Shown: piece after piece, positions 37,143 to 48,105 of the stretch
Numbering within the stretch: the stretch's first letter is position 1
Layout of the letters: every line of letters begins with the position of its first letter
Source of the DNA: Actinomadura bangladeshensis
Lineage (GTDB): Bacteria > Actinomycetota > Actinomycetes > Streptosporangiales > Streptosporangiaceae
Assembly (NCBI RefSeq): GCF_004348335.1
Contig: NZ_SMJW01000012.1
Span: forward strand, 1-60,982
Direction: 5' to 3'
Length of the DNA: 60,982 nucleotides
The notes under the pieces: model-generated
The model's input: the letters and a program-made list of their open reading frames with translations, nothing else
Database searches by the model: none
Told to the model about the DNA's origin: nothing
Made by a program: the position numbers and the translations under genes

Positions 37143-37293
37143 CACCCGGATCGAGATCGCCGCCGATGCGGCGGAACGGATCCGGAAGCCACTACCGAGG
37201 ACCGGCCCGCACCAGCGGTGTCCGCGAGGCTTGTCTGCAGTTGTGCGGCCGGGGCGGGCGGCGTCGCGCGCGCCCGCCCGGCCATAAAAGGAA

Positions 37294-37318
37294 GGGAGCG
37301 GCCCGGCGGGCCACTCCC
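37294..37318 (-). terminator. rpsO intrinsic terminator with U tract
   Basis: An 11-bp stem with one mismatch (37294-37304 with 37308-37318) has a 3-nt loop and is followed, on the minus strand, by TTCCTTTTATGG. It starts 9 bases after the rpsO stop. It is one of the few U-tract terminators in this window. Confidence 0.8.
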
Positions 37319-37326
37319 TCACCGTG

Positions 37327-37596
37327 CTAGCGGCGCAGGCCGAGACGCTCGATCAGCTGCCGGTAGCGGTTGATGTCCTTGTTGCTCAGGTACTTCAGGA
37401 GGCGGCGACGACGGCCGACCAGCAGCAGGAGGCCGCGGCGGCTGTGGTGGTCGTGCTTGTGCTCCTTGAGGTGCTCGGTCAGATCGTTGATGCGGCGCGT
37501 GAGCAGCGCGACCTGGACCTCCGGCGATCCGGTGTCACCCTCAGTGGTCGCGTACTCGGCGATGATCTGGTTCTTCGTGGCGGTGTCGAGCGACAC
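37327..37596 (-). CDS. rpsO: 30S ribosomal protein S15 (89 aa)
   Basis: S15 binds 16S rRNA helices 20-22. The protein has the standard 89 residues, with [20 protein letters not shown] and [16 protein letters not shown], the conserved RNA-binding segments. The GTG at 37596 starts the chain ([12 protein letters not shown]). A leader of about 130 bases follows the promoter proposed at 37733-37762. Confidence 0.98.
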   Translation of the reverse strand: MSLDTATKNQIIAEYATTEGDTGSPEVQVALLTRRINDLTEHLKEHKHDHHSRRGLLLLVGRRRRLLKYLSNKDINRYRQLIERLGLRR

Positions 37597-37732
37597 GTGG
37601 CTCCTTCGATGGGATCGTCACCCGCAGATCCGGGCCCGGAGAGCGCACGGGTCCGCATGGTGCGTTTCAAGAGGGTGGCGGGCCGCATGAGGGTGCAGCC
37701 AGCCGCGCCGGGGCCCTTCCCGGCGACTCTTC

Positions 37733-37762
37733 ACCGTACCATGCCGAAAACCCGCCCGGTCA
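37733..37762 (-). promoter_or_regulatory. Candidate rpsO promoter
   Basis: On the minus strand TGACCG (37762-37757) and TACGGT (37738-37733) are separated by 18 bases, matching the loose TTGACN/TANNNT vegetative pattern of actinobacteria. The start codon is about 130 bases downstream. Confidence 0.45.
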
Positions 37763-37821
37763 CGAAGCGAAAACCCCTGCTACCGGAGTGTACGCACAGG
37801 TCAGGGCCGGTCTGCGGGCGA

Positions 37822-38769
37822 TCAGGCGGAGGTGATCTCCCGGGCCCGCGCCACGTCCCGGTGCATCTCCTCGACCAGCGCGTCGATCGAGTCGAACTTC
37901 AGCGTGTCGCGGATGCGGGCGGTGAAGTCCACCGCCATGTGCTCGCCGTACAGGTCGAGGTCGTCGCGGTCCAGCGCGTACGCCTCGACGGTCCGCTCCC
38001 CCACGCCCTCGAACGTCGGGTTCGTCCCGATGGAGATCGCGGCGGGCCAGCGGAAGCCCGGGTACCGGCCGGAGTCGCAGACGAGCCAGCCGCCGTAAAC
38101 GCCGTCGGCCGGGATCGCGGTGTTCGGCGGCATCTCCAGATTGGCGGTGGGGAAGCCGAGTGCCCGCCCCCGCTGGTGGCCGCGCACGACGACGCCCTCG
38201 ACGCGGTGCGGCCGGCCCAGCGCGCGCGCCGCCGCCTCGACCTCGCCCGCGTCCAGCCGATCCCGGATGTAGGTGGACGAGATCGTGTCGCCGTTGGCCA
38301 CCAGCGGCATGCCCTCCGCCGTGAAGTCGTACTTCTCGCCGAGCTCGCGCAGGAGCGCGACGTCGCCCTTGGCCTTGTGCCCGAAGCGGAAGTCCTCACC
38401 GACGATGACGTGCGCCGCGTGCAGCCGGTCGACCAGGACCTGCCGGACGAACTCGTCCGGCGGCGTCCTCGACAGCTCGAGGGTGAAGGGGACGACGACG
38501 ACCGCGTCCGCGCCGAGGCCCTCCAGCAGCTCGATGCGGTGCCGGGTCGTGGCGAGCAGCGGCGGGTGGGTGCCCGGCCGGACGACCTCGTCGGGGTGCG
38601 GGTCGAACGTGATGACCACCGAGCGCAGGCCGCGGCGGCGGGCCTCCGCCACCGCGGCGCCGACGATCCGCTGATGGCCGCGGTGCACGCCGTCGAACAC
38701 CCCGATGGTGATCACTGAACGGCCCCAGTCCGCGGGAACCTCGTCGAGGCCATTCCAACGCCGCACCAT
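37822..38769 (-). CDS. ribF: Bifunctional riboflavin kinase/FAD synthetase (315 aa)
   Basis: RibF makes FMN and FAD from riboflavin. The N-terminal adenylyltransferase shows VITIGVFDGVHRGHQRIVG at about 19-37 and STYIRDRL later. The C-terminal kinase shows RGHQRGRALGFPTANLEMP (about 199-217). Length is normal. The ATG at 38769 begins MVRRWNGLDEVPADW; an upstream ATG in the same frame would overlap non-coding DNA. It sits between truB/hlyIII and rpsO. Confidence 0.96.
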   Translation of the reverse strand: MVRRWNGLDEVPADWGRSVITIGVFDGVHRGHQRIVGAAVAEARRRGLRSVVITFDPHPDEVVRPGTHPPLLATTRHRIELLEGLGADAVVVVPFTLELSRTPPDEFVRQVLVDRLHAAHVIVGEDFRFGHKAKGDVALLRELGEKYDFTAEGMPLVANGDTISSTYIRDRLDAGEVEAAARALGRPHRVEGVVVRGHQRGRALGFPTANLEMPPNTAIPADGVYGGWLVCDSGRYPGFRWPAAISIGTNPTFEGVGERTVEAYALDRDDLDLYGEHMAVDFTARIRDTLKFDSIDALVEEMHRDVARAREITSA

Positions 38770-38863
38770 TCTCTCCCTGCGTAGGACGTGCCTGTCCGGC
38801 CTTCTCCTGCCGACCTTAAGAGTGCCATGGCCGGGCGCCCGCGGTCGCACCGAGGGGTACCCG

Positions 38864-39532
38864 TCAGGCCGACTGGTAGACGACCAGGGAGACCGCTATG
38901 TACTGCAGGATGTACGCGGCGAGCGTGCAGGCGTGGAAGACCTCGTGGAAGCCGAACCAGCGCGGGAACGGGTCGGGGCGGCGCAGGCCGTAGACGACGC
39001 CGCCGACGCTGTAGCAGATGCCGCCGGTCGCGACCAGGACGCAGGCGGCGGTGCCCGCGCCGTCCAGGAACTGGGGCAGGAAGAACACCGCCACCCAGCC
39101 GAGGACGATGTAGAGGGTCACGTAGAGGGCGCGGGGGGCGCCGATCCAGGCGGTGCGGAACACGACGCCGGCGATGGCGCCCGTCCAGACGGTGATGAGG
39201 ACGGCGAGGCGCACGCCGCCGTCCAGTGCCAGGACCGCGAAGGGGGTGTACGTCCCGGCGATGATCAGGTAGATGTTGGCGTGGTCGAACCGGCGGAGCA
39301 CCTCGATCAGCCGGTGCGAGCGCTGCCGGTGGTACGTCCCCGAGATCCCGAACAGCATCCCCGATGTCGCCACGTACAGCGCCGACGCGAGCCGCGCCTC
39401 CACGCTCGGGCCCAGCGCGACGAGCACCAGCCCGGCGACCAGCACCGCGGGGAACGCGCCGAGGTGCAGCCAGCCGCGCAGCCGCGGACGGGTCGGGGAC
39501 GCCACCGGGGGGTGGTCCTTCACAGTGGTCAC
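38864..39532 (-). CDS. Hemolysin III/PAQR-family membrane protein (222 aa)
   Basis: This seven-helix membrane protein belongs to the YqfA/hemolysin III family, related to adiponectin receptors. Likely metal-binding histidines lie in SGTYHRQRSHRL at about 64-75 and WFGFHEVFHACTL near the C-terminus. Function in bacteria is poorly known (ceramidase-like hydrolase or membrane homeostasis). The GTG at 39532 is 5 bases after GAGGAGG. The gene is inserted between truB and ribF, normally neighbours, and has its own operator-like repeats upstream. Confidence 0.92.
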   Translation of the reverse strand: MTTVKDHPPVASPTRPRLRGWLHLGAFPAVLVAGLVLVALGPSVEARLASALYVATSGMLFGISGTYHRQRSHRLIEVLRRFDHANIYLIIAGTYTPFAVLALDGGVRLAVLITVWTGAIAGVVFRTAWIGAPRALYVTLYIVLGWVAVFFLPQFLDGAGTAACVLVATGGICYSVGGVVYGLRRPDPFPRWFGFHEVFHACTLAAYILQYIAVSLVVYQSA

Positions 39533-39553
39533 GGACACCTCCTCACCTTCGAA

Positions 39554-39590
39554 CCTACGCTTACGTAGGTTACGCGGGCGTAGGTTACCG
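39554..39590 (-). promoter_or_regulatory. Operator-like array upstream of the hemolysin III gene
   Basis: CCTACG-CTTA-CGTAGG (39554-39569) is a perfect inverted repeat, and its right half recurs as CGTAGGTTACCG at 39579-39590 after CGTAGGTTACGC at 39564-39575. The pattern ACCTACG/CGTAGGT is typical of TetR-family sites. It lies 22 bases upstream of the GTG, where it would cover the promoter. Confidence 0.65.
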
Positions 39591-39636
39591 CGCAGCACTT
39601 TCGTCCGGTGATGCTCGCCACGGGAAGCCCGCGCGG

Positions 39637-40509
39637 TCAGGGTACGAACACCGCGAGGGGCTTGGCGGCCCGGCCCTGCTCCTCGACGAGGGCGAGCAGC
39701 GTGCCGTCGGGCGCGAAGACGCCGACCGGGCCGGGACCGAGGCCGGCGGCCGGGAGCCGCCCGCCGTGCGCGACCTTGCGGGCGTCCTCGGCCGAGACGT
39801 CCCGCCGCGGGAACACCTTGGCGACCGCCTCGTTCATCGGCAGGATCTCCAGCTTCTCCGCGAGCTGGTCGAGCGTGCGCGCCATGGACAGGTCGTAGGG
39901 CCCGACGCGGGTGCGGCGCAGCGCGGTGAGGTGGCCGCCGCAGCCGAGGGACGCGCCGAGATCGCGGGCCAGCGCCCGGATATAGGTGCCGGACGAGCAC
40001 GAGACGGACGCGTCCACGTCGATCAGGTCGCCGTCGCGGCGGACGCCGGTGACCGTGAACGCGTGCACGGTCACCGGGCGGGCGGCGAGCGCGACCTCCT
40101 CGCCCTTGCGGGCCATCTTGTAGGCGCGCTCGCCGTTCACCTTGATCGCGCTGACCTGCGGCGGGACCTGCCGAATCGTCCCGGTCAGCTCCGCGATGCC
40201 CGCGTGCAGCGCCTCGTCGGCGACGTGCGCGGCGGACGCGGACGCGGTGATCTCGCCCTCCGCGTCATCGGTGTTGGTCGACTGCCCCAGGCGGATCGTG
40301 GCGTCGTACCCCTTCTCCGTCAGCGCGAGGTGGCCGAGGAGGCGGGTCGCCTTGCCGACACCGAGGACGAGCACGCCCGTCGCCATCGGGTCGAGCGTGC
40401 CCGCGTGCCCGACCCGGCGGGTCTTCGCCAGCCGCCGCATCCTCCCGACGACGTCGTGCGACGTCCAGTCGGCGGGCTTGTCCACGATGACGAGTCCCGA
40501 GTTGTCCAC
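39637..40509 (-). CDS. truB: tRNA pseudouridine-55 synthase (290 aa)
   Basis: TruB forms pseudouridine 55 in the T loop of tRNAs. The catalytic Asp is in the motif RVGHAGTLDPMATGVLVLG at about 32-50. RAYKMARKGEE and SCSSGTYIRALARDLG follow. The C-terminal PUA-like domain is present. The GTG at 40509 begins VDNSGLVIVDKP. It lies 15 bases after nrnA. Confidence 0.96.
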   Translation of the reverse strand: MDNSGLVIVDKPADWTSHDVVGRMRRLAKTRRVGHAGTLDPMATGVLVLGVGKATRLLGHLALTEKGYDATIRLGQSTNTDDAEGEITASASAAHVADEALHAGIAELTGTIRQVPPQVSAIKVNGERAYKMARKGEEVALAARPVTVHAFTVTGVRRDGDLIDVDASVSCSSGTYIRALARDLGASLGCGGHLTALRRTRVGPYDLSMARTLDQLAEKLEILPMNEAVAKVFPRRDVSAEDARKVAHGGRLPAAGLGPGPVGVFAPDGTLLALVEEQGRAAKPLAVFVP

Positions 40510-40524
40510 GCGCGCTCCGAAATG

Positions 40525-41724
40525 TCAGTCGTCGTCGGGGTCGCCGGGCACGCGCAGGGCCGCGCGCAGCCGGTCGATGATGGCGGCGGGCTCCCCGCCC
40601 ATGGTGAACGCGGCGGCGGTGCGGTGCCCGCCGCCGCCGAGGTCGACGCAGGCGCGGCCCACGTCGACCGCGCCCTTGGAGCGGGTGGAGACGTACCACT
40701 CGCCCCGGTCGTTCTCCTTGCACACGACCGCGACCTCGGCCTCGTCGGTGCGCCTCAGCTGGTCGATGACCCCTTCGAGCTGGTCGTAGTGGACGTCGCG
40801 GGCGGCCCGGTCGGAGCGGGCGACCGCCGTCCAGACCAGGCCGAGGCCGCCGGCGGCGTCGCGCTCCAGCCGGGCCCGCGCCAGCGCGCCCGCGAGGACC
40901 TGCAGGTACCCGAAGGGGGCCCGGTCCCACAGTTCGCGGCTGACCGCGTCCGGCCGGACGCCCGCCGTCAGCAGCCGTCCCGCCAGGTCGTGGACCTCGG
41001 GGGTCGTGCACGGGTACTTGAACGAGCCGGTGTCGCTGGCGAGCCCCGCGTACAGGCCCTGCGCGATGTCGCGGTCCAGCGGGACGCCGAGCCTGCGGAT
41101 CAGCTCCTCGACCAGCACCGCGGTCGCGGCGGCGTCCGGGTCGACGAGCCGCACGCCGCCGAACCCGGTGTTGGACGCGTGGTGGTCGACCACGATCAGC
41201 GCGCCCGCCCGGTCGGCGTGCTCGGCGAGGCCGCCGAGCCGCGCCCGGCCCGCCGCGTCCAGCGAGATCATCAGCTCCGGGGCCGCCGGCATCCGCGCGG
41301 GCTCCACCAGCAGCTCCTGGCCGGGCAGGAACCGCAGGATCGCCGGGACGACGAACGGCTCCGCGAAGGACGCCGTGCACCGCTTGCCCAGCGCGCGGAG
41401 CGCCTGCGCCAGCGCCAGCATGGAACCGAGCGCGTCGCCGTCGGGGGCGACGTGGCAGGCGAGGCAGATCTCCTCGGCGGCGCGGATCAGTTCGACCGCA
41501 CGGTCCCACTCCAGGTCTGCGGACGTCCCTGCGGACGTCCCGGCGGACGTCCCGGCCGGCACCGCGGCCGGCACCGCGGCCGGTATCGCGGTCCCGCCGC
41601 GGGCGCCGCCGCCTCCGCCGCGCGGGACGACGTCATGGCCGCTCACGGCGTGCCCGTCGTGCAGGTGGAACTGCTCCGGCCGGCCGCCGCCCGGGGTCTC
41701 CGCGCGGCCCTGCGGCCCGCTCAC
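40525..41724 (-). CDS. nrnA: DHH-family phosphoesterase, NrnA/RecJ-like (399 aa)
   Basis: This enzyme degrades nanoRNA and 3'-phosphoadenosine phosphate, or cyclic dinucleotides, in related bacteria. The DHH domain has HVAPDGDALGS at about 90-100 and the name motif in VVDHHASN near 178. The DHHA1 domain ends in GGGGHRTAAAFT. The N-terminal 70 residues are low complexity, Gly/Ala/Pro-rich, and contain a perfect repeat array (GTSA three times, AVPA-like three times). The GTG at 41724 overlaps the rbfA stop by four bases. A start close to DLEWDRAVELI is possible, which would leave the repeats untranslated. Confidence 0.9.
   Translation of the reverse strand: MSGPQGRAETPGGGRPEQFHLHDGHAVSGHDVVPRGGGGGARGGTAIPAAVPAAVPAGTSAGTSAGTSADLEWDRAVELIRAAEEICLACHVAPDGDALGSMLALAQALRALGKRCTASFAEPFVVPAILRFLPGQELLVEPARMPAAPELMISLDAAGRARLGGLAEHADRAGALIVVDHHASNTGFGGVRLVDPDAAATAVLVEELIRRLGVPLDRDIAQGLYAGLASDTGSFKYPCTTPEVHDLAGRLLTAGVRPDAVSRELWDRAPFGYLQVLAGALARARLERDAAGGLGLVWTAVARSDRAARDVHYDQLEGVIDQLRRTDEAEVAVVCKENDRGEWYVSTRSKGAVDVGRACVDLGGGGHRTAAAFTMGGEPAAIIDRLRAALRVPGDPDDD
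41519..41590. repeat. Two adjoining 12-bp tandem repeat triplets in nrnA
   Basis: Three units of GCGGACGTCCCG (first with a final T, 41519-41554) are followed by three units of GCCGGCACCGCG (last with two changes, 41555-41590). The unit is a multiple of three, so copy changes would keep the frame. Confidence 0.85.
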
Positions 41725-42233
41725 GACGACGGGCGTCCGGAACGGCCGTCCTCACCGTCCCCCGCGGCGTCGTGCCCGTCCGAGCCGGGGTCCGCCTCGT
41801 CGAGGTCCGCGTCGGCGGCGGGTTCGCGGTAGGGGTTCGCCTCACCGGCCGGGGAGGCGCCCTGCGCGGCCTTCGCGACCTCGGCGTCCCTCGCGCGGGC
41901 CTTGGCCAGCAGGTCGTCGATGTGCGCCGCGTTCTCCATCAGGGAGTCCATGACGAACGTGATGCTGGGCGTGTGCCGGACCCCGGTCTTCCTGCCCACC
42001 TCCGACCGGATCACGCCCTTGGCGCTCTCCAGCGCGGCGGCCGTCTCGGCGCGCTCGCCGTCCGACCCGTACACCGTGTAGTACACGGTCGCGTCGCGCA
42101 GGTCGTTGGTGATGCGGGTGTCGGTCACGGTCACGAAGCCGAGCCGCGGATCCTTGATCCGCCGCTCCAGCATCTCGGCCACGATCTGCTGGATGCGGTC
42201 GGCGAGCTTGCGCGCCCGGGCTGCGTCCACCAT
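41721..42233 (-). CDS. rbfA: Ribosome-binding factor A (170 aa)
   Basis: RbfA matures the 30S subunit and helps cold adaptation. The KH-like core is clear: RARKLADRIQQIVAEML, then IKDPRLGFVTVTDTRITNDLRDATVYYTV at about 26-54. The tail after residue 125 is an acidic extension of about 45 residues (ADADLDEADPGSDGHD), common in actinobacterial RbfA. The ATG at 42233 is the start. It overlaps nrnA and follows the DUF503 gene by 33 bases. Confidence 0.96.
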   Translation of the reverse strand: MVDAARARKLADRIQQIVAEMLERRIKDPRLGFVTVTDTRITNDLRDATVYYTVYGSDGERAETAAALESAKGVIRSEVGRKTGVRHTPSITFVMDSLMENAAHIDDLLAKARARDAEVAKAAQGASPAGEANPYREPAADADLDEADPGSDGHDAAGDGEDGRSGRPSS

Positions 42234-42266
42234 GATCGCACTCCCTTTCTATGGTCTGCCGACCCG

Positions 42267-42563
42267 TTATTCGTCGTCGCTGAATATCCGCTGGCGGGCG
42301 GACAGGAGTTCGATCTCCGGCCGCCCGGCCACCAGGCGTTCGCACTGGTCGAGCACCTGGGTGCAGTTCGCGGCGGTCCCCGAGACCACCGCCACCCCGA
42401 TCTCCGCCCTGCGGTGCAGGTCGTTGCCGCCGGTCTCGGCGACGGCCACCGCCGGGAAGTGCTTGTGCACCTCGGCGATGATGGGCCGGACGACGGACCG
42501 CTTCTGCTTCAGCGAGCGGACGTCCCCCAGCAGCAGGTCGAGTGTCAGCGCACCCACGTACAC
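42267..42563 (-). CDS. DUF503-family protein (YlxP-like, 98 aa)
   Basis: This small protein lies between infB and rbfA in many Gram-positive operons. The sequence VYVGALTLDLLLGDVRSLKQ continues KRSVVRPIIAEVHKHFPAVA, the family core. The GTG at 42563 is chosen because GAGGTG lies upstream and family members begin at this point. It is thought to act in ribosome maturation, but the function is not defined. Confidence 0.9.
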   Translation of the reverse strand: MYVGALTLDLLLGDVRSLKQKRSVVRPIIAEVHKHFPAVAVAETGGNDLHRRAEIGVAVVSGTAANCTQVLDQCERLVAGRPEIELLSARQRIFSDDE

Positions 42564-42663
42564 CTGGTCGATCACCTCGGGATCTTCTGGAGATGGAACG
42601 ACGGGGATCACCCGCCGTGTTCCCGGCCCTACCCGCACGCGGCGGGACCGGCCGGACATGACG

Positions 42664-42693
42664 GACGCCAGGCTAGAAGATCAGCCTGGCGTC
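42664..42693 (-). terminator. Perfect 11-bp hairpin upstream of the DUF503 gene
   Basis: GACGCCAGGCT (42664-42674) pairs with AGCCTGGCGTC (42683-42693) around an 8-nt loop; an additional ATGAC/GTCAT pair (42658-42662 with 42696-42700) extends the base with a small bulge. It is the second of two hairpins between infB and DUF503. Confidence 0.7.
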
Positions 42694-42734
42694 GTGTCAT
42701 CCGATTAACGATCACATCGGCGACGGGCCGCCGC

Positions 42735-42769
42735 CCGCGCGGACCGGGCCCGCAGGCCCGGCCGCGCGG
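42735..42769 (-). terminator. infB-proximal hairpin
   Basis: CCGCGCGG plus GGGCC (42735-42750) pairs with 42755-42769 with one bulged base around the loop CGCA. It starts 15 bases after the infB stop, so it is the likely infB terminator or attenuator. Confidence 0.7.
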
Positions 42770-42783
42770 ACGTGCCGCCGGCC

Positions 42784-45774
<2,991 letters not shown>

Positions 45775-45787
45775 TGCACTCCCTACT

Positions 45788-45814
45788 CGGTCCGGGGGTG
45801 CGGCCTCCGGACCG
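45788..45814 (-). other. Hairpin between ylxR and infB next to the infB ribosome site
   Basis: CGGTCCGG (45788-45795) pairs perfectly with CCGGACCG (45807-45814); inner G-C pairs can extend it with one mismatch. It ends 13 bases upstream of the infB GTG, immediately before its ribosome site (GGGAG, 45780-45784). It could attenuate or protect the infB message. Confidence 0.5.
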
Positions 45815-45882
45815 TCGCTAACTTGCCGTACTCATCGCGGCGTGCTCATCGAGCGCTCATAGCAATCTCGACCTGCTTCCGA

Positions 45883-46185
45883 CTAGACGTCGCTTACCAT
45901 TCGGCCATCCTGCTGCGGCGCGGCGGGCACCGCAACTCGCGCCCGCAGCGCACTGGCGTCGAGCGGACCCGGAAGGCGGAACGCCCTCGGGAACGCCCGA
46001 CGTCGCTCTGCGAGCTCGAGACACGCCGGATCGGGATGCAGATGCGCGCCCCGTCCCGGCAGCCGCCCGCGGGTGTCGGGGACGATGACGCCCTCGACCA
46101 CCACCAGGCGCAGCAGGTCGGACTTGGCCGTGCGGACCCGGCAGCCCACACACGTGCGTACAGGGACCGCCCGGCCACGTTCCAT
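45883..46185 (-). CDS. ylxR: YlxR-family (DUF448) RNA-binding/regulatory protein (100 aa)
   Basis: YlxR lies between nusA and infB in most Gram-positive genomes and has an RNA-binding or nucleoid-associated role. The motif VRTCVGCRVRTAKSDLLRLV, then DTRGRLPGRGAHLHPDPACLE, matches the family. ATG 46185 (MERGRAVPVRTC) is chosen; it starts 5 bases after the nusA stop. A longer start at 46224 would overlap nusA. Confidence 0.93.
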   Translation of the reverse strand: MERGRAVPVRTCVGCRVRTAKSDLLRLVVVEGVIVPDTRGRLPGRGAHLHPDPACLELAERRRAFPRAFRLPGPLDASALRARVAVPAAPQQDGRMVSDV

Positions 46186-46189
46186 GAGT

Positions 46190-47251
46190 CTACCGCGCCG
46201 AGGCGTCGGCGGGGCCTGTCGCATGCTCTCCTGACGTAGAAGATCCTGTTTCGCCGGATTCGGCGGCCTGCGCGGGGGGCCGCTCGGGCTCGGTGTCGGA
46301 CCGGATGTCGATCCGCCAGCCGGTCAGCCGGGCCGCCAGCCGCGCGTTCTGCCCCTCCTTGCCGATGGCCAGGGACAGCTGGTAGTCGGGCACCACCACC
46401 CGGGCGACCCGGGCGTCGGCGTCCACCACCTGCACATGCGTAACCCGCGCCGGCGACAGGGCATTCCCGACGAACTCCGCCGGATCGTCCGACCAGTCGA
46501 CGATGTCGATCTTCTCGCCGTGCAGCTCGGCCATCACGTTGCGGACCCGGCCGCCGAGCGGGCCGATGCACGCGCCCTTGGCGTTCACGCCCTGCTTGCG
46601 CGAGCGCACCGCGATCTTCGTGCGGTGGCCGGCCTCGCGGGCGATCGCGGCGATCTCCACGGTGCCGTCGGCGATCTCGGGGACCTCCAGCGCGAACAGC
46701 TTGCGGACGAGGTTCGGGTGCGTGCGCGACAGCTGCACCGACGGCCCGCGGTGCCCCTTGCGGACCTGGACGACGTAGGCGCGCAGCCGCTCGCCGTGCT
46801 CGTAGCGCTCGCCCGGCACCTGCTCCTGCGGGGGCAGCACGGCCTCGATCCGGCCGAGGTCGACCAGCACGTTGCGCGGGTCCTTGCCCTGCTGGATGAT
46901 GCCGCTGACGATGTCGCCCTCGCGGCCGGCGTACTCGCCGAACGTCAGCTCGTCCTCGGCGTCGCGCAGCCGCTGCAGGATCACCTGCTTGGCCGTGGTC
47001 GCCGCGATGCGGCCGAACCCGGTCGGGGTGTCGTCGTACTCGCGGAGGTCGTTGCCCTCCTCGTCGGTCTCGGTCGCCCACACGGTCACGTGCCCGCTCT
47101 GCCGGTCCAGCTCGACGCGCGCCTTCGGCGCCGCGCCCTCCGTCCGGTGGTAGGCGATCAGCAGGGCGTCTTCGATGGCCTTGACGGCCACGTCGAGCGA
47201 GATGTCCTTCTCGCTCTCCAGGCCCCGCAGGGCGGTCATGTCGATGTCCAC
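46190..47251 (-). CDS. nusA: Transcription termination/antitermination factor NusA (353 aa)
   Basis: NusA binds RNA polymerase and controls pausing, termination and rRNA antitermination. The N-terminal domain ([20 protein letters not shown]), S1 domain ([22 protein letters not shown]), KH1 ([23 protein letters not shown]) and KH2 ([21 protein letters not shown]) are in order. The length is normal for actinobacteria, which lack the C-terminal acidic repeats of E. coli NusA. It starts 13 bases after the rimP stop. Confidence 0.97.
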   Translation of the reverse strand: MDIDMTALRGLESEKDISLDVAVKAIEDALLIAYHRTEGAAPKARVELDRQSGHVTVWATETDEEGNDLREYDDTPTGFGRIAATTAKQVILQRLRDAEDELTFGEYAGREGDIVSGIIQQGKDPRNVLVDLGRIEAVLPPQEQVPGERYEHGERLRAYVVQVRKGHRGPSVQLSRTHPNLVRKLFALEVPEIADGTVEIAAIAREAGHRTKIAVRSRKQGVNAKGACIGPLGGRVRNVMAELHGEKIDIVDWSDDPAEFVGNALSPARVTHVQVVDADARVARVVVPDYQLSLAIGKEGQNARLAARLTGWRIDIRSDTEPERPPAQAAESGETGSSTSGEHATGPADASAR

Positions 47252-47264
47252 GAGGTTCCCCCCT

Positions 47265-47873
47265 CTAGTCCGGCTCAGCCGGAGAACGCTTATCGTCGGC
47301 CGTCCGCTCCAGGGGTCTGAACTCCACCTGCACCCGGCCGCGCCCCAGCTCGCCCAGCCCGAACCGGCGCCGCACCGTCCCGGCGCCGGCGGCCTTCGCG
47401 CCGGCGGATCCGCCGCCCTTCGGCCCGGCTCCCTTGCCCCGGCCCTTCTGGACGACGTCGATCTCGACGGCCTCGTCGTCGGCCGCGACCACCCGGCCCT
47501 CGATCTGGCCTCCCTCGGCCAGCGGGGCGACGACCAGCCGGCCGACGGCGCGGCGCCAGTGCCGCGGCTCGGTGAGGGGTCGGTCGACGCCGGGCGAGGT
47601 CACCTCCAGCACGTAGGGCGAGGTCCCCATCACGTCGGAATCGTCGAGCAGGCGCGAGGCCGCCTCGCTCACCCGGGCCACGGCGTCCAGGTCGACCCCG
47701 CCGTCCCCGTCCACGACGATCTTCACGAGCCGGCGGCGGCCGGCCGGGCGCACGTCGACCTCCTCCAGGTCGAGGCCCGCCGCGCCGACGGCGGGCGCCA
47801 GCAGCCGGGTCAGCTCGGCGATCGCGGCGTCGCGCCCGCCCTGAGCGCGGCCACCGCGGGACTCGACGCTCAT
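47265..47873 (-). CDS. rimP: Ribosome maturation factor RimP (202 aa)
   Basis: RimP assists 30S assembly. The N-terminal domain ([28 protein letters not shown]) and the signature [22 protein letters not shown] at about 96-117 are clear. An insert of Gly/Lys-rich sequence near residue 150 is specific to this lineage. The ATG at 47873 has GAGGAGGG just upstream. It is the first gene of the nusA-infB operon here. Confidence 0.95.
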   Translation of the reverse strand: MSVESRGGRAQGGRDAAIAELTRLLAPAVGAAGLDLEEVDVRPAGRRRLVKIVVDGDGGVDLDAVARVSEAASRLLDDSDVMGTSPYVLEVTSPGVDRPLTEPRHWRRAVGRLVVAPLAEGGQIEGRVVAADDEAVEIDVVQKGRGKGAGPKGGGSAGAKAAGAGTVRRRFGLGELGRGRVQVEFRPLERTADDKRSPAEPD

Positions 47874-48105
47874 GGGCCCTCCTCGTCTTCCCTCTGTTGT
47901 CACGCCGGCGATCCGCGGATGTCACCGTACGTCCGCCGGCACCTCAAGACTATCGACAGCCGGAGACCGCGGCGGTCTTTCGGACGGCTCACCGGCGCGG
48001 CGGATATGGAATGCTTGAGCTGGCCCGATGGACGCGACCGGACAGCGCGACCGCGAGCAGGTCCGCGGGGCCACCGCCACCACACCACCGGGTGAGGAGT
48101 CTGCC

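Noticed and set aside
33844..37287. An 1147-residue plus-strand ORF
   Set aside because: It lies antisense to the M16 peptidase and pnp genes, which have complete conserved motifs; the composition is shadow-like.
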